From assembly GCF_014489495.1 (NCBI RefSeq), contig NZ_CP060781.1:1-64000 (forward strand): 64,000 bases of DNA, in the 5' to 3' direction. Positions 8,696 through 19,680 of this stretch are shown here, one piece after another (the stretch's first letter is position 1; every line of letters starts with the position of its first letter). The notes beneath the pieces are model-generated. The model made no database searches. It was not told where the DNA came from and saw nothing but the letters and a program-made list of their open reading frames with translations. This stretch comes from Sphingomonas daechungensis. Its GTDB lineage: Bacteria; Pseudomonadota; Alphaproteobacteria; Sphingomonadales; Sphingomonadaceae. The position numbers were made by a program, and so were the translations under genes.

Positions 8696-11162
8696 ATGCG
8701 GAAGCGCTGCAAAATTCGCGCCGCCATGTTGCTGGGCTGTAGTGGCGTCATGACGGCAACTTTGCCGATGGCCGCGCTTGCCAATTCAAGCGTCATCAAG
8801 GCCGTCGGCCCGCCCGCCGGCTTCGGTGAGCTCGAGCAGCCCCGCGAAGTTGTCGCGGATCTCTACTTCGGCAACCGCAAAGTCGGCGAAGCCTGGCTGA
8901 TTGCGCAGCCGGGTTCGGTGACGTTCAAGGATCCAGCGCAGCTGTTCAAGGTCCTGCCCGAGTTACGTGCGTCGCCCGAGGTCATGGCTCGACTATCGGG
9001 CAAGCTGCCCGATCACGTCGCCCAAGTCTGTCCGGTTCCGGGCTCGACAAGCTGCAAGCCGCTCGAGACCCAAGACATCGACGTCATTTACGACGCGGAC
9101 CGGTTCAGGCTCGACCTCTTCGTCAACCCGCGCTTCCTGAACGTCGTGGGGTCAAGCGATGCGTATTTGCAGCCGCCCACCACGCCCTTGTCTTTAACCA
9201 GCTCGATCGGCGGGGCGATTGCCGGCTCGACGCAAGGCGAGACGGTCTACAACTTCCAGAACCGAACGATCCTGGGTTTTCGCAACGGCAGGATCAGGAG
9301 CGACAGCGCTTACGCCTCGGACCTGGGGTTCATCGTCGACGACCTCGTCGCCGAGGTCGACACCCGCCAGCACCGCTACGCGGCCGGCCTGTTCTGGGCG
9401 CCCGGGATCGACTTCACCGGACGGCGGCGGATTGCCGGCGTGGGCTTTACAACGCAATTCGATACGCGCGTTGACCACGAAGCGCTGCAGGCAACGCCGC
9501 TCATCCTGTTCCTCAGCCAGCCTTCCCGAGTGGAAATCCTCATCGACGGGCGGCTCGTGACGTCCGGCAGCTATCCCGCCGGAAACCAGGCCATTGACTC
9601 GTCAGCGCTGCCCGACGGCTCCTACACATTGCTCCTGCGCATTCGGGCACCCGACGGAAGCGTGCGCGAGGAGCGCCGCTTCTTCGTCAAAAGCTCCGCC
9701 ATCGCGCCGCTGGGCAAGCCCGTCTATTTCGCCTTCGCGGGGCTGCTTGCCAATACGCGCGCGGACCGAGCGATCAGCGTTTCCAACACGGTCTACTACC
9801 AGGTCGGCGCGGCCTATCGCTTGAACGAGAAAGTCGCGGTCGATGCGGCCATCCTTGGCACCGAAGACAAGCCCATCGCGCAGCTTGGGGGATGGCTGAT
9901 CACCGACGTCGCCAGGGTGCGGGCTGCCGCGCTGATTTCCGGAAAGGGCGACAAGGGCGTTCTTCTCCAGTTGGGGTCGTCCGGCATGAGCAAGTTGAAC
10001 TTTAGCCTCGACGTTCGCCGGGTGTGGAGCAAGACCGGCGAGCCGCTTATCCCGCTGCCGACCTATGTCGACAATTTCGGATCGGTCCCGCCATTAGGGC
10101 ACAGTCGCTAAGCGGCTCCTATGCGCAAGCGACGGGCAGCGTGACCTACTCCATCGGCTCTGCGTTCCTCAGTCTTTCCGGGTCCTACCGGCACGACGAG
10201 GGGTATCGCTCCGACTACAGCATCGGGCCCGCCATCAGCTGGCCGGTCCTTAACCGCGGCGGCTTCCAACTGATCCTGAACGCCGACGCGCAGCGCAGCA
10301 GGAGCACGGCCGCAGCATTCGCGGGGTCCGCCTTCTATACACCGATGGCGGCAAGTCCGCCGTTGCGACCGCGGGCTATGCCAGTCTCAAGGACCGCGAC
10401 GATGGGCGCCGATCCGCCCGTGCGGTGGGGAGCCTCAGTGCGCAGTGGTTCAACGAAACCGAGGACCACACGCAGGTTGCGTTAGAGGCAGCCATCCAGC
10501 GCGACGTCGAGACAACGACGGCTAGGGCCAATGCCGAGATCGGCAGTCAGTTGGGCAGCGCGCGGGTCGAAGTCCTGCAGGGCATCGAGGGGGGAAGCGC
10601 GACGCAATATGGCTTTAACTTCCAGACCGGCGTCGCGTTCGGGTCGAGCGCGCTCAAAGTCGGCGGGCGTGACCTCAACCAGAGCGCAGTCATTGCAACA
10701 CTGGCCGGAAGCTCAAGCAATACGGCGTTTGACGTGCTGATCGACGACGTGCCGAGGGCGCGATTGACTGCTGGATCGAGCGTTCCAATTTTCCTGGAGG
10801 CCTATCACGCCTATCAGCTCCGGCTGCAGCCAGTCGAGGCAGTCCCGGTCGCTTACGACAGCCAGTCACGCACCATCACTTTGTATCCAGGGACAGTGCA
10901 GCACCTTCGCTGGAGCGCGGACCGTCTCGTTACCGTGTTCGGCAAAGCCGTCGCGGCCAATGGGTCACCGTTGGTGAACGCCGCCATCAAATCATCCACC
11001 GAAACCGGACAGACCGATGAAAACGGCTATTTCCAAGTCGATGCGGCGCCGGGCGAAACGCTCGAGTTTCAGGCAGGGGGATCGCCTCCCTGCACGGTGT
11101 CGCTTGCGGGTGTTCATTTGGAGGGTGACTATGCCCGCCTTGGAGAGGTGATTTGCAAATGA
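8696..11162 (+). CDS. Fimbrial outer-membrane usher (frameshifted)
   Basis: The product is the outer-membrane pore that assembles the SCPU fimbriae. The first 465 residues carry a signal peptide, an N-terminal domain (EVVADLYFGNRKVGEAWLI), barrel strands, and the plug-type region (PSRVEILIDGRLV, then YPAGNQAIDSSALPDGSYTL). Frame changes near 10100 and in 10330-10420 separate this from the second half of the barrel (SYAQATGSVTYSIGSAFLS) and the C-terminal domains (LTAGSSVPIFLEAYHAYQL; TDENGYFQVDAAPGETLEF). The stop TGA 11160-11162 overlaps the chaperone start. Total about 820 residues, normal for an usher. Confidence 0.85.
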
Positions 11163-11863
11163 CCAAGACCTTCGCGCTTTCGCGCTTTGCGCGTCACGCC
11201 GTGTTGGCTGCCACTTTGTTGTCGGTGACGAGCGCCGGTCGCGCCGAGCTGGTCTTGAGCCAGTTGATCATCGACCTGGCGAAGACGGACGAGACGCGCG
11301 CCGATATCGAAATTTGGAACAACTCGGATGAGCGCTCCTACATTCTGGCTGAACCGAGCGAGATCGTCGGCGCCGGGTCGAGCGAGGAGCGGAGGGTCAC
11401 CGAGCCGGATCCCGAAAAGCGCGGCCTGCTCGTGTCCCCGGCGCGAATGATCCTTGAGCCCGGGCAGCGCAAGTTGCTTCGGGTGGCCGCGATCGGCGCG
11501 CGTTCGGACCGTGAGCGCGTGTACCGAGTGACCGTCAAGCCGGTGACTGGTGAACTGAGCGCCGCTGAATCGGGCTTGAAGCTGCTTGTTGGCTATGACG
11601 TCCTGGTGCTGGTGCGGCCAACGGCGCCGCTGCCGCGGCTGGCGGCCTCCCGCGACGGCAGGCAATTGGTGTTTCGCAACGACGGTAACGCAAGCCTCGA
11701 GCTGGTCGACGGCAGCCAGTGCACGTCGCCCAAGACCAATTGCGTCCCGCTCCCGGGAAAGCGACTCTATGCCGGCGCCCGTTGGGCTGTCCCCCTGAAG
11801 TCGGATGGAGCGGTTAGCTATACCGTGGTCGTCAATGGCAAGGCGACCAAGCAAAGCTTTTGA
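11159..11863 (+). CDS. Periplasmic fimbrial chaperone (PapD-like fold)
   Basis: ATG 11159 overlaps the usher stop as ATGA and has a GGAGAGG site. The 234-residue product has a signal peptide (VLAATLLSVTSAGRA) and a two-domain immunoglobulin-like chaperone pattern: ADIEIWNNSDERSYI, LLVSPARMILEPGQRKLLRV, then ERVYRVTVKPVTGEL and LKLLVGYDVLVLVRP. These match Csu/archaic-type chaperones, which donate a strand to subunits and pass them to the usher. It is the last gene of the operon; usher-before-chaperone order is less common than the reverse in csu clusters. Confidence 0.85.
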   Translation: MTKTFALSRFARHAVLAATLLSVTSAGRAELVLSQLIIDLAKTDETRADIEIWNNSDERSYILAEPSEIVGAGSSEERRVTEPDPEKRGLLVSPARMILEPGQRKLLRVAAIGARSDRERVYRVTVKPVTGELSAAESGLKLLVGYDVLVLVRPTAPLPRLAASRDGRQLVFRNDGNASLELVDGSQCTSPKTNCVPLPGKRLYAGARWAVPLKSDGAVSYTVVVNGKATKQSF

Positions 11864-12013
11864 CAGGGTGTGAGTCAACGGCACGGGCCGGAATGGAAAG
11901 CGCGCCGCGCTGGCAAGCGTCGTGGGCAAACTTGAACGGGCGACGCCGGGCAGCGTTCGCTGGTCGACAACAGCCTTTGTCGTTCGCAACACTGGCGTTA
12001 TCTGGGCACAGCC

Positions 12014-12487
12014 ATGGATCTCGCCGGACTCAACAAGGAGGATGTCCATCCTCGCCGCCTCAAGCAGGTGTGGCCCGCCTTGGCCCTGTCCCGTCACGTC
12101 GACCTCGCAAGCCTGCTCAATTGCGCAGCGATTGATGCCGTCTCTCCGTCAGTCGTCGGGGCCGTCAGCAATCACCACGTCGGCGCGTTCCAGTGCGACC
12201 TTGAGAATAACGCTTTGACCTGGTCGGGCGGAGTGTACGACATTTTCGGCTTTGCGCGCGGGCAAGCCGTTTCGCGCGCGCAGTGCGTCGCTTGTTACAC
12301 CGGACAATCGCGTTTCGAGCTTGAGCGATTGCGGTCCTACGCTATCGACCACCGGCAGGGATTTTCGCTCGACGTGGAAATTCGTGCCGCCGTCGGAGAA
12401 ACGCGAAGGGTCCGCCTCGTTGCTGCGCCGCATTGCGAGGATGGAAGGGCAAAAATACTGAGCGGCATCAAGATCCTCCTCCCATAG
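12014..12487 (+). CDS. PAS-domain protein
   Basis: The 157-residue product contains a single PAS fold: GAFQCDLENNALTWSGGVYD, IFGFARGQAVSRAQC, then a middle strand region with FSLDVEIRAAV and a terminal VRLVAAPHCEDGRAKILSGI. No output domain follows, so it probably acts as a sensor subunit or regulator through protein contact. It sits between the fimbrial operon and winged-helix paralogue 3. The ligand is unknown. Confidence 0.65.
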   Translation: MDLAGLNKEDVHPRRLKQVWPALALSRHVDLASLLNCAAIDAVSPSVVGAVSNHHVGAFQCDLENNALTWSGGVYDIFGFARGQAVSRAQCVACYTGQSRFELERLRSYAIDHRQGFSLDVEIRAAVGETRRVRLVAAPHCEDGRAKILSGIKILLP

Positions 12488-12610
12488 TCCCGAGTCTCTG
12501 AACGCAGCACGGGTCGCCGTGTCCCTTGCGGGGACCTCGTGCCCCGCTAGCGTCGTCCCGCTCGGTGAAATGATCACGGCGCATGTATCGTTTGCGCGGG
12601 AGTAACGGGG

Positions 12611-13057
12611 TTGAGGGATCCGGGTCACGAGCGTTTCAAGCGGGGCGGGCAGCTGCCGGCGTCTCCGGATGATCCCTCGCCCAACCTGCCCGAACAGCTT
12701 TTTTCTCGCATCGAAAGCGACCGACGGGCACTCAAGCACGAAGCCCGGCGCATCCTCACGCTGCGACAGCGGCGGGCCAAGCATTTCGGCGCGGCGACCT
12801 TCGGTGAGCCCGGCTGGGAAATGCTCCTGCTGCTGTACGTGTCGACCGGCAGTGGGCTTGGCGTTGATCAGCTGGCGATGTTGTCGGGAGTGTCTGAAGG
12901 CATTGCGCGGCGCTGGCTTTCGCATCTGGCCAGTGAGAAACTCGTCCAGGTCAGTGGGCTGTCTTCCAGCGCTACGGTCATTTTGACCCCGAGGGGACGG
13001 GCGGGCCTGGACGCTTTTCTCAGCGACGCTTTGGCCGGCGACCGCCAGCGACGTTAG
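12611..13057 (+). CDS. Winged-helix DNA-binding protein, paralogue 3
   Basis: The frame opens with TTG 12611; an ATG at 12582 exists in another frame, so the true start is uncertain. The core reads RRAKHFGAATFGEPGWEMLL, LLYVSTGSGLGVDQLAML, SGVSEGIARRWLSHLASEKL, then ATVILTPRGRAGLDAFLS. It shares F-x-E-P-G/A-W-E-M-L-L and the R-W recognition helix with paralogues 1, 2 and 4. A strong terminator lies 89 bp after the stop. Intact in this reading; function as a regulator is inferred. Confidence 0.7.
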   Translation: MRDPGHERFKRGGQLPASPDDPSPNLPEQLFSRIESDRRALKHEARRILTLRQRRAKHFGAATFGEPGWEMLLLLYVSTGSGLGVDQLAMLSGVSEGIARRWLSHLASEKLVQVSGLSSSATVILTPRGRAGLDAFLSDALAGDRQRR

Positions 13058-13145
13058 CCGCCGAAAGTAGCGTGCTGTGCTGGTCGCCGGGGAAGCCCCG
13101 GAGTCTTCCGCGACAGCCTGGGGCTTGCCCTCATTGACGGGAATT

Positions 13146-13186
13146 GGGGAGGCCCGAGGAATTGGACATCGGGCCTCCCCTTTTTG
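13146..13186 (+). terminator. Strong rho-independent terminator
   Basis: A perfect 12-bp stem (GGGGAGGCCCGA with its complement), an 11-nt loop and a TTTTT tract end winged-helix paralogue 3. Confidence 0.9.
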
Positions 13187-13411
13187 GTTCGTCACGTTCG
13201 CCGTGGGGGACGAACGTGCTGGTTTCCATCTAGGCGGCGTGCCTTACCGCAACCTTGCCTGTCGAACCGGATCGGAGGGAATTCGGCAGCGCTGGCGAAA
13301 GCCGCAGCGCCCCTCAAGTAGGGAAGGGGCAAGTGACGGACCGGCGCCCTGGGCATGCCCATTTCGACAAAAGTGGAAAGGCCCGGTCCGGCGGCGCTTG
13401 CAGTAACTTTT

Positions 13412-13428
13412 GTCACTTTTGTAGTGAC
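13412..13428. promoter_or_regulatory. Inverted repeat, possible operator
   Basis: GTCACT-TTTGT-AGTGAC, with a preceding AGTAACTTTT. It lies in the 490-bp stretch (13058-13551) that holds no gene I can support. Confidence 0.35.
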
Positions 13429-13551
13429 ACATGCCGCGCACCCGCTTGGCATGGCCTAGCGTCGCGTCAAGGCGGCGACGCCCATGACATTTTCTTAGCC
13501 ACGGTCATGGGATAAAACGCGTCAAAAGCGTGGCCGACGCGTCCTCCACCG

Positions 13552-14710
13552 TCAAGGCTGCTGGATCCCATATTCCCATTGCCACGGCACGCCGGTGTCG
13601 CCGAGGACGGCCTTGACGATCGCCGGGAACGCCCGCTCGGCGCGCACGTCATTGCCAAGGAGGACGACGCACCGCTGCCCCTGGCGAAGGCAAACCATGA
13701 CGTTCCCCGTCTGGTCATCGTGGCCACCCTTGTAAAAGCCTCGCCCCTGCGGCCCGTCAAAAACGACAACGCCCAAGCCGGCCGCCAATCCTGCGACACG
13801 CCGGGCTTGCGGGACTTCACTTTGCAAGGTTGGAAACTGCGTGGCCGTCGTGATTGGGAGTTGCGGCGCCAGCATGGCCTGGTGACTTGCCTGGCTCAGG
13901 CCAACCCCCGTGACGAGCGCCGATGCGAACTTCGCCATGTCGGCAATCGTCGTGTCCATGGAGCCCGCCACCCTGACGTTATCCCGTCGGTCATGGAGGA
14001 TGGCCGTACCATCGACTTGCCAGCCGTCGGCGAGGCGCCCGGCAAAGCGGTCCTGCCAGTGCAAGCTTGAATCTGTCATGCCAAGCGGGCGGAACGCCAG
14101 GCGCTGGGCGTCCTCCTCGAAGCCGTGGCCAAGCCTCTGCTCAATCGCGAATTGGAGGAGGATGAGGCCTTCGCCCGAATAGGCGTAGCGACCCCTGGCT
14201 CGAAATGGAACCTCAGCTTCTGGTCAGGCTCCAGGAACGAAAAATTGGCGAAGCCGCCGGCGTGAGAGAGCAGGATGCGGGCGTCAGTTTCCGCCAGCGG
14301 CTGTCACCAGCGAGGTCGCCCCAATTGCCGTATTTGTCGAGGTTGCCGTAGTCGGGGAGCGGCTTCGACAGCATTGCGGCAATCGGTTCATCCTGTGCGA
14401 CTTTGCCTTCGTCCGCAAGTCGCATCACCGTATATGCGAACACGGCTTTGGTCAGCGAGGCGCCGTACATGATGGACTGCGGGGTGAGCGGGTCGCCGCG
14501 AACGTTGCGGGTGCCGTAACAGCGCACCCGCACGACTTGGCCGTGTTCGACGATGGCGACGGCAAGGCCGTTGGCCTTGGCCTTGCCAAGCTCCGCCTCG
14601 ACGACCCTGTCGATGGCGGCTGCCCGTCCGGGCGTCGTGGCGGGAGCCGAGGCTGGCGACAAAACCGGCGCCAGGACCAGGATGGCGAACAGGCGAGCAA
14701 GGATCCGCAT
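13552..14710 (-). CDS. Serine hydrolase of the beta-lactamase (class C/ PBP-like) family (frameshifted)
   Basis: The enzyme has an N-terminal signal peptide (LFAILVLAPVLSPASA). The catalytic S-x-x-K is visible in MYGASLTKAVFAY; the second motif appears as YAYSGEG (Y-S-G in place of Y-A-N, usual in this esterase-like group), and the third as KGGHDD (H-x-G type). Frame changes near 14275 and 14200 and near 14080 split the gene. About 385 residues in total, normal for the family. Expected in the periplasm as an esterase or peptidase; resistance to beta-lactams is not implied by these motifs. Confidence 0.8.
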
Positions 14711-14779
14711 CCGCAGGATCCTAGCGACGGGCCGTTGCTGCCAAGCGCCGCTTTGTTGGGTCAGGCAGGAAAATCAGGG

Positions 14780-17672
14780 TCACGCGGCCCTCAGCTGCGA
14801 CTGGTGGCTGGAGTCGAGCAGCAGTCGCTGGACTTCGTCGCGTCCAACCGCCCGGCCAAACAAATACCCCTGTCCGAATGAGCAGCCGTGCTCGAGCAGG
14901 GCCATCTTCTGCTCGAGGGTTTCGATACCCTCCGCGACGACAGCGATGCTCAGGCTTTTCGAGAGACCGATCACGGCTTTCACGATCGACTCGATCTCGG
15001 CATCATCGTTCATCCTGCGGATGAACGACTGGTCGATCTTGAGGACATCCACCGGGAAGTCGCGCAGGTGGGAGAGGGATGAATAGCCGGTCCCGAAGTC
15101 ATCCAGCGCAACGCTGACCCCGGCCTTGCTCAGCGCTTTGAGGGCGCGACTGACATATTTGGCGCCGCGGTCGATGAACGCATGCTCGGTGACTTCGATC
15201 TCGATCGAGGCCGGGTCGATGTCGTAATTGTCCATTTTTCTGAGCAAGCGCTCCGCAAAGTCGTCCCTCAGGAATTCCGCGGGGACGCGTTGATCGCGAT
15301 CACGCCGTGCGACAGCCCAAGCCGTGACCACTCCCGCATGTCCTCGAACACGTGGCGCTGCATGAGCTCGCCAATTTTCGTCGAGAGCTCGTAATCCTCG
15401 AACGCTTCCGAAACGCTGCTCGGGAGCTGGATTCCGAATGACGGGTGCCGCCACCGCAGCAAAGCTTCAAACCCGACGATTGCCCCGAGCTCAAGTCGAC
15501 TTTCTGCTGGTAGTGAGGCTCGATCGACCGCTCTGAAATGCCGGTCCGGGCCATGCTGAGCTGGGAGGCGACGCGCTGTGCTTGCTCGCGCATCCTGGGT
15601 GGAACATGGCGGTCCCGCCTCGCCCCGCCGCCTTGAGTGAGTACAAAGCCGTATCGGCATTGTTGAAAAGCGCGTGGGCGCTTTCCGCATCGGTTGGGAA
15701 GACGGCGCCGCCGATGCTCGCCCCGCTGCTGATGACCCTCCCGTTGTATCGGATCGGCTTGCGCAACCGGTCAAGGATTGAATTTCCGATTTCGACGAGG
15801 CTCCCGTCGGCCGGGCTGTTCTCGATGATCACTGCAAACTCGTCGCCTCCGAGCCGGGCTACGAAATCATCAGCCCTCACGCTCTCGTGCAGTCGCTTCG
15901 CGAATTTCTGCAGCAAGTAGTCGCCAGCAGCATGCCCAAGCGTGTCGTTGACGTGCTTGAAGTGATCAAGGTCGATGAGCAACAGGCTGACCGAGCTGCC
16001 CGCTTCCATGGCGCGAAGCGTTGCTCCCTGGAGGCGGTTTTGGAATGCCCTTCGATTAGGCAGCTCCGTGAGGGCGTCATGCTCGCTCGCCCAGCGCAAC
16101 TGCTCGTCAGTCTGGCGCTGTGCGGTGATATCGCGGGAGATTGCGAGGAGGTTTGTGATGTCGCCGCCGTCATTGAACATGGGCGTGACGACAACATCCC
16201 ACCACTTGCGCGTACGCTGCAGAGTCGGACAGTAGCCAGTGAAGCGCGCCACCCGGCCGTCGCGGGCCTCGTCCATCGCCCGTCGGAGCGCGGCCCGACT
16301 TTCCCTCGGCCACATGTCCACCCACTTCTTGCCCCGAACTTGCTCGAACGTGTCGAGGTCAAGTGCACGCTGCCCAGGTGTGTTCATCAGCTTGATGCAG
16401 CCATCCAGACCGATGATCTTGATGCAGTCAGCGCTCGCTTCCAGAACACTTCGGTATAGCAATTCGCTATCACGAATGGCCTGCTCAGCGGCTTTTTGGT
16501 TCGTAATGTCGCGCGAGACGCCGATGACGCCGTGGATTTCGCCGTCGCGGATCCAAGGGACCTTCGCCGTTTCGAACAGTCGGGGTTGCCGCCAATCGGG
16601 ATCCATTCGTCGACCATGAGCGATCGACCCGTTCGAATGACGTCCCTGTCGGCTTCCTCGTAAGTGGGAGTGAGATCAGCGTCGAACAGGTCCGTTGTCT
16701 TCCACCCGACAATGTCACCACAGCCCTCGATGAGAGCGCGGTTGGCGAGGATGAAGTTGCCTTCCAGGTCCTTGACGAAGATCAGGTCGGCGACGCTGTC
16801 GACGACATTCTGAAGCAGGCTGGATTGCTCGGCCAAGGCGGCCTCGGCTTTCTTCCGCGTCGTGATATCCTGGGCGACCGCGATCGACGTTTCGACACCA
16901 CCATCGGCGTCTTTCACGAAGCTGACGCTCACTTCGCACCACACGCAAGTGCCATCTGGGCGAAGGTAGCGCTTCTCGATCTGGTAGGCTTCGCCCGCCA
17001 TGCGGGCACGCTCGTAAAGCGACTTGGTCCAGTCCGCATCGTCGGGATGGGTGAAGTCCCAGACGCGGCATTCGCGCACCTCGGTTTCGTGTCGGCCCAG
17101 GATTTCGCAGAAGCGGCTGTTGACCATGATCGGGCGCCGCTGGCGTCGACGTGCATGATCCCGACCATGGCCTGGCCAAACACGGTTGACAGCTGCGTGC
17201 GGTGTTCGCTCAGCTGTCGGAAAGCTGCGTCGCGCTCCGTGTTGTCCTGCATTGCTCCAACCATGCGGATGGGCACCTGGTCGGCGTCCCGAATGACGAA
17301 GCCGCGGTCATAAATGGACGCATAGCTGCCGTCGGCCGTCATGAACCGGTATTCACATTCAAACCGGCCCGAGCTTCCGACGATGCAATTGTCGAGTTCC
17401 GCTTTCACCCGCTCAGCATCGTCGGGGTGCACGCGGCTAAACCACCAGGCGCCACTCGTGCCCAAATCATCACCCGAGAACCCGAGGCGGTTTTCGAACG
17501 CCTCGTTCCACTCGATGCCGTCGGTGACGAGGTCCCAGTCCCAGACCAGATCATTCGTCGCCCTGGCCGCCAATCGGTAGCGTTCCATCAGGGTTGCCAG
17601 CGCCCGGTCGAGGTTGTCCGCGGACTGGGAGGCGTTGGCTGACTGTGACCGCTTTGAGATAATTTTGGGCAT
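14780..17672 (-). CDS. PAS(4)-GGDEF-EAL cyclic-di-GMP turnover protein (frameshifted)
   Basis: Reading from 17672 down: PAS 1 (ARATNDLVWDWDLVTDGIEW), PAS 2 (MVNSRFCEILGRHETEV), PAS 3 (LIFVKDLEGNFILANRALIE), PAS 4 (DCIKIIGLDGCIKLMNT), GGDEF (ARLGGDEFAVIIENS, with an RADD inhibitory-site motif five residues before it) and EAL (GFEALLRWRHPSFG; DDFGTGYSSLSHL; AVVAEGIETLEQ). Both catalytic signatures are complete, so it may both make and degrade cyclic di-GMP. There is no membrane segment; the PAS array points to cytosolic sensing. Frame changes lie near 17130, 16600, 15600, 15490 and 15280. About 960 residues. It is divergent to the gene at 18044. Confidence 0.85.
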
Positions 17673-17752
17673 TTAGGTTTCAAGCCTCACGCAACTGGAG
17701 CGACCGCCTAGCCCGGCAACAGTTAACCCGTGTCTACCCTTTGCTTCATTTT

Positions 17753-17769
17753 GGTTGCTCTAAGCAACC
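17753..17769. promoter_or_regulatory. Inverted repeat in a divergent promoter region
   Basis: GGTTGCT-CTA-AGCAACC lies between the GGDEF-EAL gene and the winged-helix gene at 18044; a GTTAAC core is at 17722-17727. The rest of the 371-bp gap shows no gene. Confidence 0.35.
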
Positions 17770-18043
17770 GTTCGCCAGCGGTGAGACCTGGCCGTCTTGC
17801 GGCGTGATGCGGCCGAGCGAACAGTTCAGTCCGTGGGAGTCTCGAAATGGCTGGGACGTTCTTGTTCGGATTGACGTGGGCAGCACGTTTTGGGGTCACC
17901 CCTGGGTTCGTTATCCATTCGTCGCTTTTGGGTAATCTGCCTCAAAGGTCTGCTATGGTTTGATCGCGGCGCGGTGGGACTGGCGGACGTAGAGATCGCG
18001 CTTTCCACTTCGAGCCCGTCGATGTGAAAGTCGTTATTCGCTG

Positions 18044-18550
18044 ATGAGTGACAAGCGCGAAGCCGGCGAAATGCGCGTTGTTGTCAACGCGGCCGAAGCT
18101 GCCCCTCAGAGCCGGCTGTCGGCCATCCGCCTGGTGTCGATGACTTTGCGCATGGTGGAGCAATGGCGCGCTCTCATCGGCGACCAGGATTGCGTCATGA
18201 TCATGTTGGCAGTCGCCGTGATCAACACCGAGAGTCTCGACCGCGCCACGCTGTTCAAGCATGGAGTCGCCGATCTCAGGAGCGCCGTTCCGCCCCACAT
18301 GCTGAGAAGGTGCACTATCAGCTCCGTTGCCCTCGCGACCGGGTTGAACCGGGAGACGACGCGACGAAAAGTTACGCGCCTGGTCGAGCACGGGTTCCTG
18401 GCCAGGGAAGCTGACGGCCATGTCTACCTTCATCCGAGCCTAGACATCCGGAACGAGCTTGTCGGAACAATTGCGTCGCAGCTTGAGACATTTGCAAAGA
18501 CGGCGAACGAGCTTCTGCGGGATCGGACTCTCATCATTCGACCCGGCTAG
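18044..18550 (+). CDS. Winged-helix transcriptional regulator
   Basis: The 168-residue protein has a central helix-turn-helix (TISSVALATGLNRETTRRKV, then TRLVEHGFL) and a beta wing (AREADGHVYLHPSL). The N-terminal half is helical (SAIRLVSMTLRMVEQWRALI). It is not a member of the F-x-E-P-A-W family above. It lies opposite the GGDEF-EAL gene and converges with the Crp-like gene. The effector and targets are unknown. Confidence 0.6.
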   Translation: MSDKREAGEMRVVVNAAEAAPQSRLSAIRLVSMTLRMVEQWRALIGDQDCVMIMLAVAVINTESLDRATLFKHGVADLRSAVPPHMLRRCTISSVALATGLNRETTRRKVTRLVEHGFLAREADGHVYLHPSLDIRNELVGTIASQLETFAKTANELLRDRTLIIRPG

Positions 18551-18692
18551 GACCGAAAGTTCACGCGTCCTTCGAACAGACAGCCGCGTACCTGGCCGAA
18601 AGCGTTTTGTTGCAAGCGCCTGGAAGGCTTTGGCGAGCGAATGCCGACCACAGCCTTGGTACGGGGCGTTTGTCGCGGTCTGCGGCGGGACG

Positions 18693-19345
18693 CTAGTCCG
18701 TGAGGTACCCGGATGGAACTCACCCAAGCGGGCCAATGCGGACCAGTCCCCGATCTCAAATGTCTTCCTGCGGCGGCGGATGAGGCCGCTCTGGTCCAGC
18801 TTTCCCAGCACTCTGTTCACGTGAACGCTCGTCTGCGCCGTGATCTCGGCGAGTTGCCATTGATTGAACGGCAGGGCGAGCGCGGACGGGTCAGCATTCA
18901 ATCGAACACAGGTCTCGCACAAGAAGTGGGCCAGCCGCTCCATGGAGCTGCGCAAACCGATCCTTGCCAGCCATTCGTAGGCAATGGCCCGCTCCCGGTT
19001 CAAGGTTTGATTCAAGGCGAACAACATGTCTGGGGCGGCTGAAATGGCCGCGTCAAAATGGGACTGCGGAGCAAGCTCCAACACGCTGTTTGAAACGGCC
19101 TCCAGGACAACCGGCCCGCAGGCTCGAACAGGATGGAAAAGTTCACCCGGGTAATGAAGGCTGATCGTCCGCCGCGTACCCGATGCTTCGAACCTGGTAA
19201 CGGCAATCAGGCCGGACTGAACGAGCACCGGCCCGTCGACCTTCGCAAGCGATCGGCGCGCCATCACATTGACGGCCTTCTCCACGGCCACTTCACCGCG
19301 GAACCAGCCGGCAAGCTTTGATACGTAACCGGGCAGCGCTTCCAT
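18693..19345 (-). CDS. Crp/Fnr family transcriptional regulator (one frameshift at the C-terminus)
   Basis: Start ATG 19345 (MEALPGYVSKLAGWF). A cyclic-nucleotide-binding-type barrel (LVQSGLIAVTRFEASGTRR, ISLHYPGELF) is followed by a long dimer helix and a helix-turn-helix (WQLAEITAQTSVHVNRVLGK, then LDQSGLIRRRRKTFEIGDW). The frame as given reads on past the normal end; a one-base correction near 18712 gives GYLTD and a TAG at 18693-18695, the usual ending. No Fnr-type N-terminal cysteines are seen, so oxygen sensing by an iron-sulfur cluster is unlikely. About 217 residues. Confidence 0.75.
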
Positions 19346-19350
19346 GGGGT

Positions 19351-19539
19351 TCAGTTTGCCTGAGAAGCGTTCGCTTCGAGGAGCTGTGCGGCCATTTCCA
19401 GTTTGTGGATGGCAATTTGCAGCCCCGTACGCTTGTCGTGAGACAAGTCGGCGTACTGCAGCTGACCGCGGCAATCGGCGACAAGGCCCCGAATCTGTAG
19501 GGCGATGTCACAAAACAGGCGGACTGGCCGCTCGACCAT
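19351..19539 (-). CDS. Small helical hypothetical protein next to the Crp-like gene
   Basis: The 62-residue frame (…ALQIRGLVADCRGQLQYADL, then LQIAIHKLEMAAQLLEANAS) is strongly amphipathic and ends five bases before the Crp-like start, as an operon would. The start could be 19539 or an internal codon. No domain is recognised. Confidence 0.5.
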   Translation of the reverse strand: MVERPVRLFCDIALQIRGLVADCRGQLQYADLSHDKRTGLQIAIHKLEMAAQLLEANASQAN

Positions 19540-19664
19540 GACTTACGCTACCTACGCTGGAGGCCCGGGAAAGATTTGGCCGGACCATTCAGAGTCGCAG
19601 CGGCGGCCGCCAGCGGCCAAGCGCACAATTTGTGCCCTTTCGGCATGGCTCCGGTCCTCAAATC

Positions 19665-19680
19665 GATCGAACGTTCGATC
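19665..19680. repeat. 16-bp perfect palindrome
   Basis: GATCGAACGTTCGATC lies in a 430-bp stretch (19540-19973) with no gene that I can support. A related GCGATCG follows directly. Confidence 0.4.

Noticed and set aside
11129-12097. Long minus-strand open frame (322 codons) opposite the chaperone gene
   Set aside because: It lies antisense to the clear fimbrial chaperone and usher end, is Arg/His-rich without domain signals, and arises from the GC-rich third positions of the true genes.
12508-12545. Imperfect hairpin after the PAS gene
   Set aside because: Stem pairs GCACG and GTCCC are short and interrupted and no T-run follows, so I did not call a terminator.
12149-13195. Minus-strand open frame of 348 codons
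   Set aside because: Antisense to the PAS and winged-helix genes, spans a terminator and has low-complexity basic composition.
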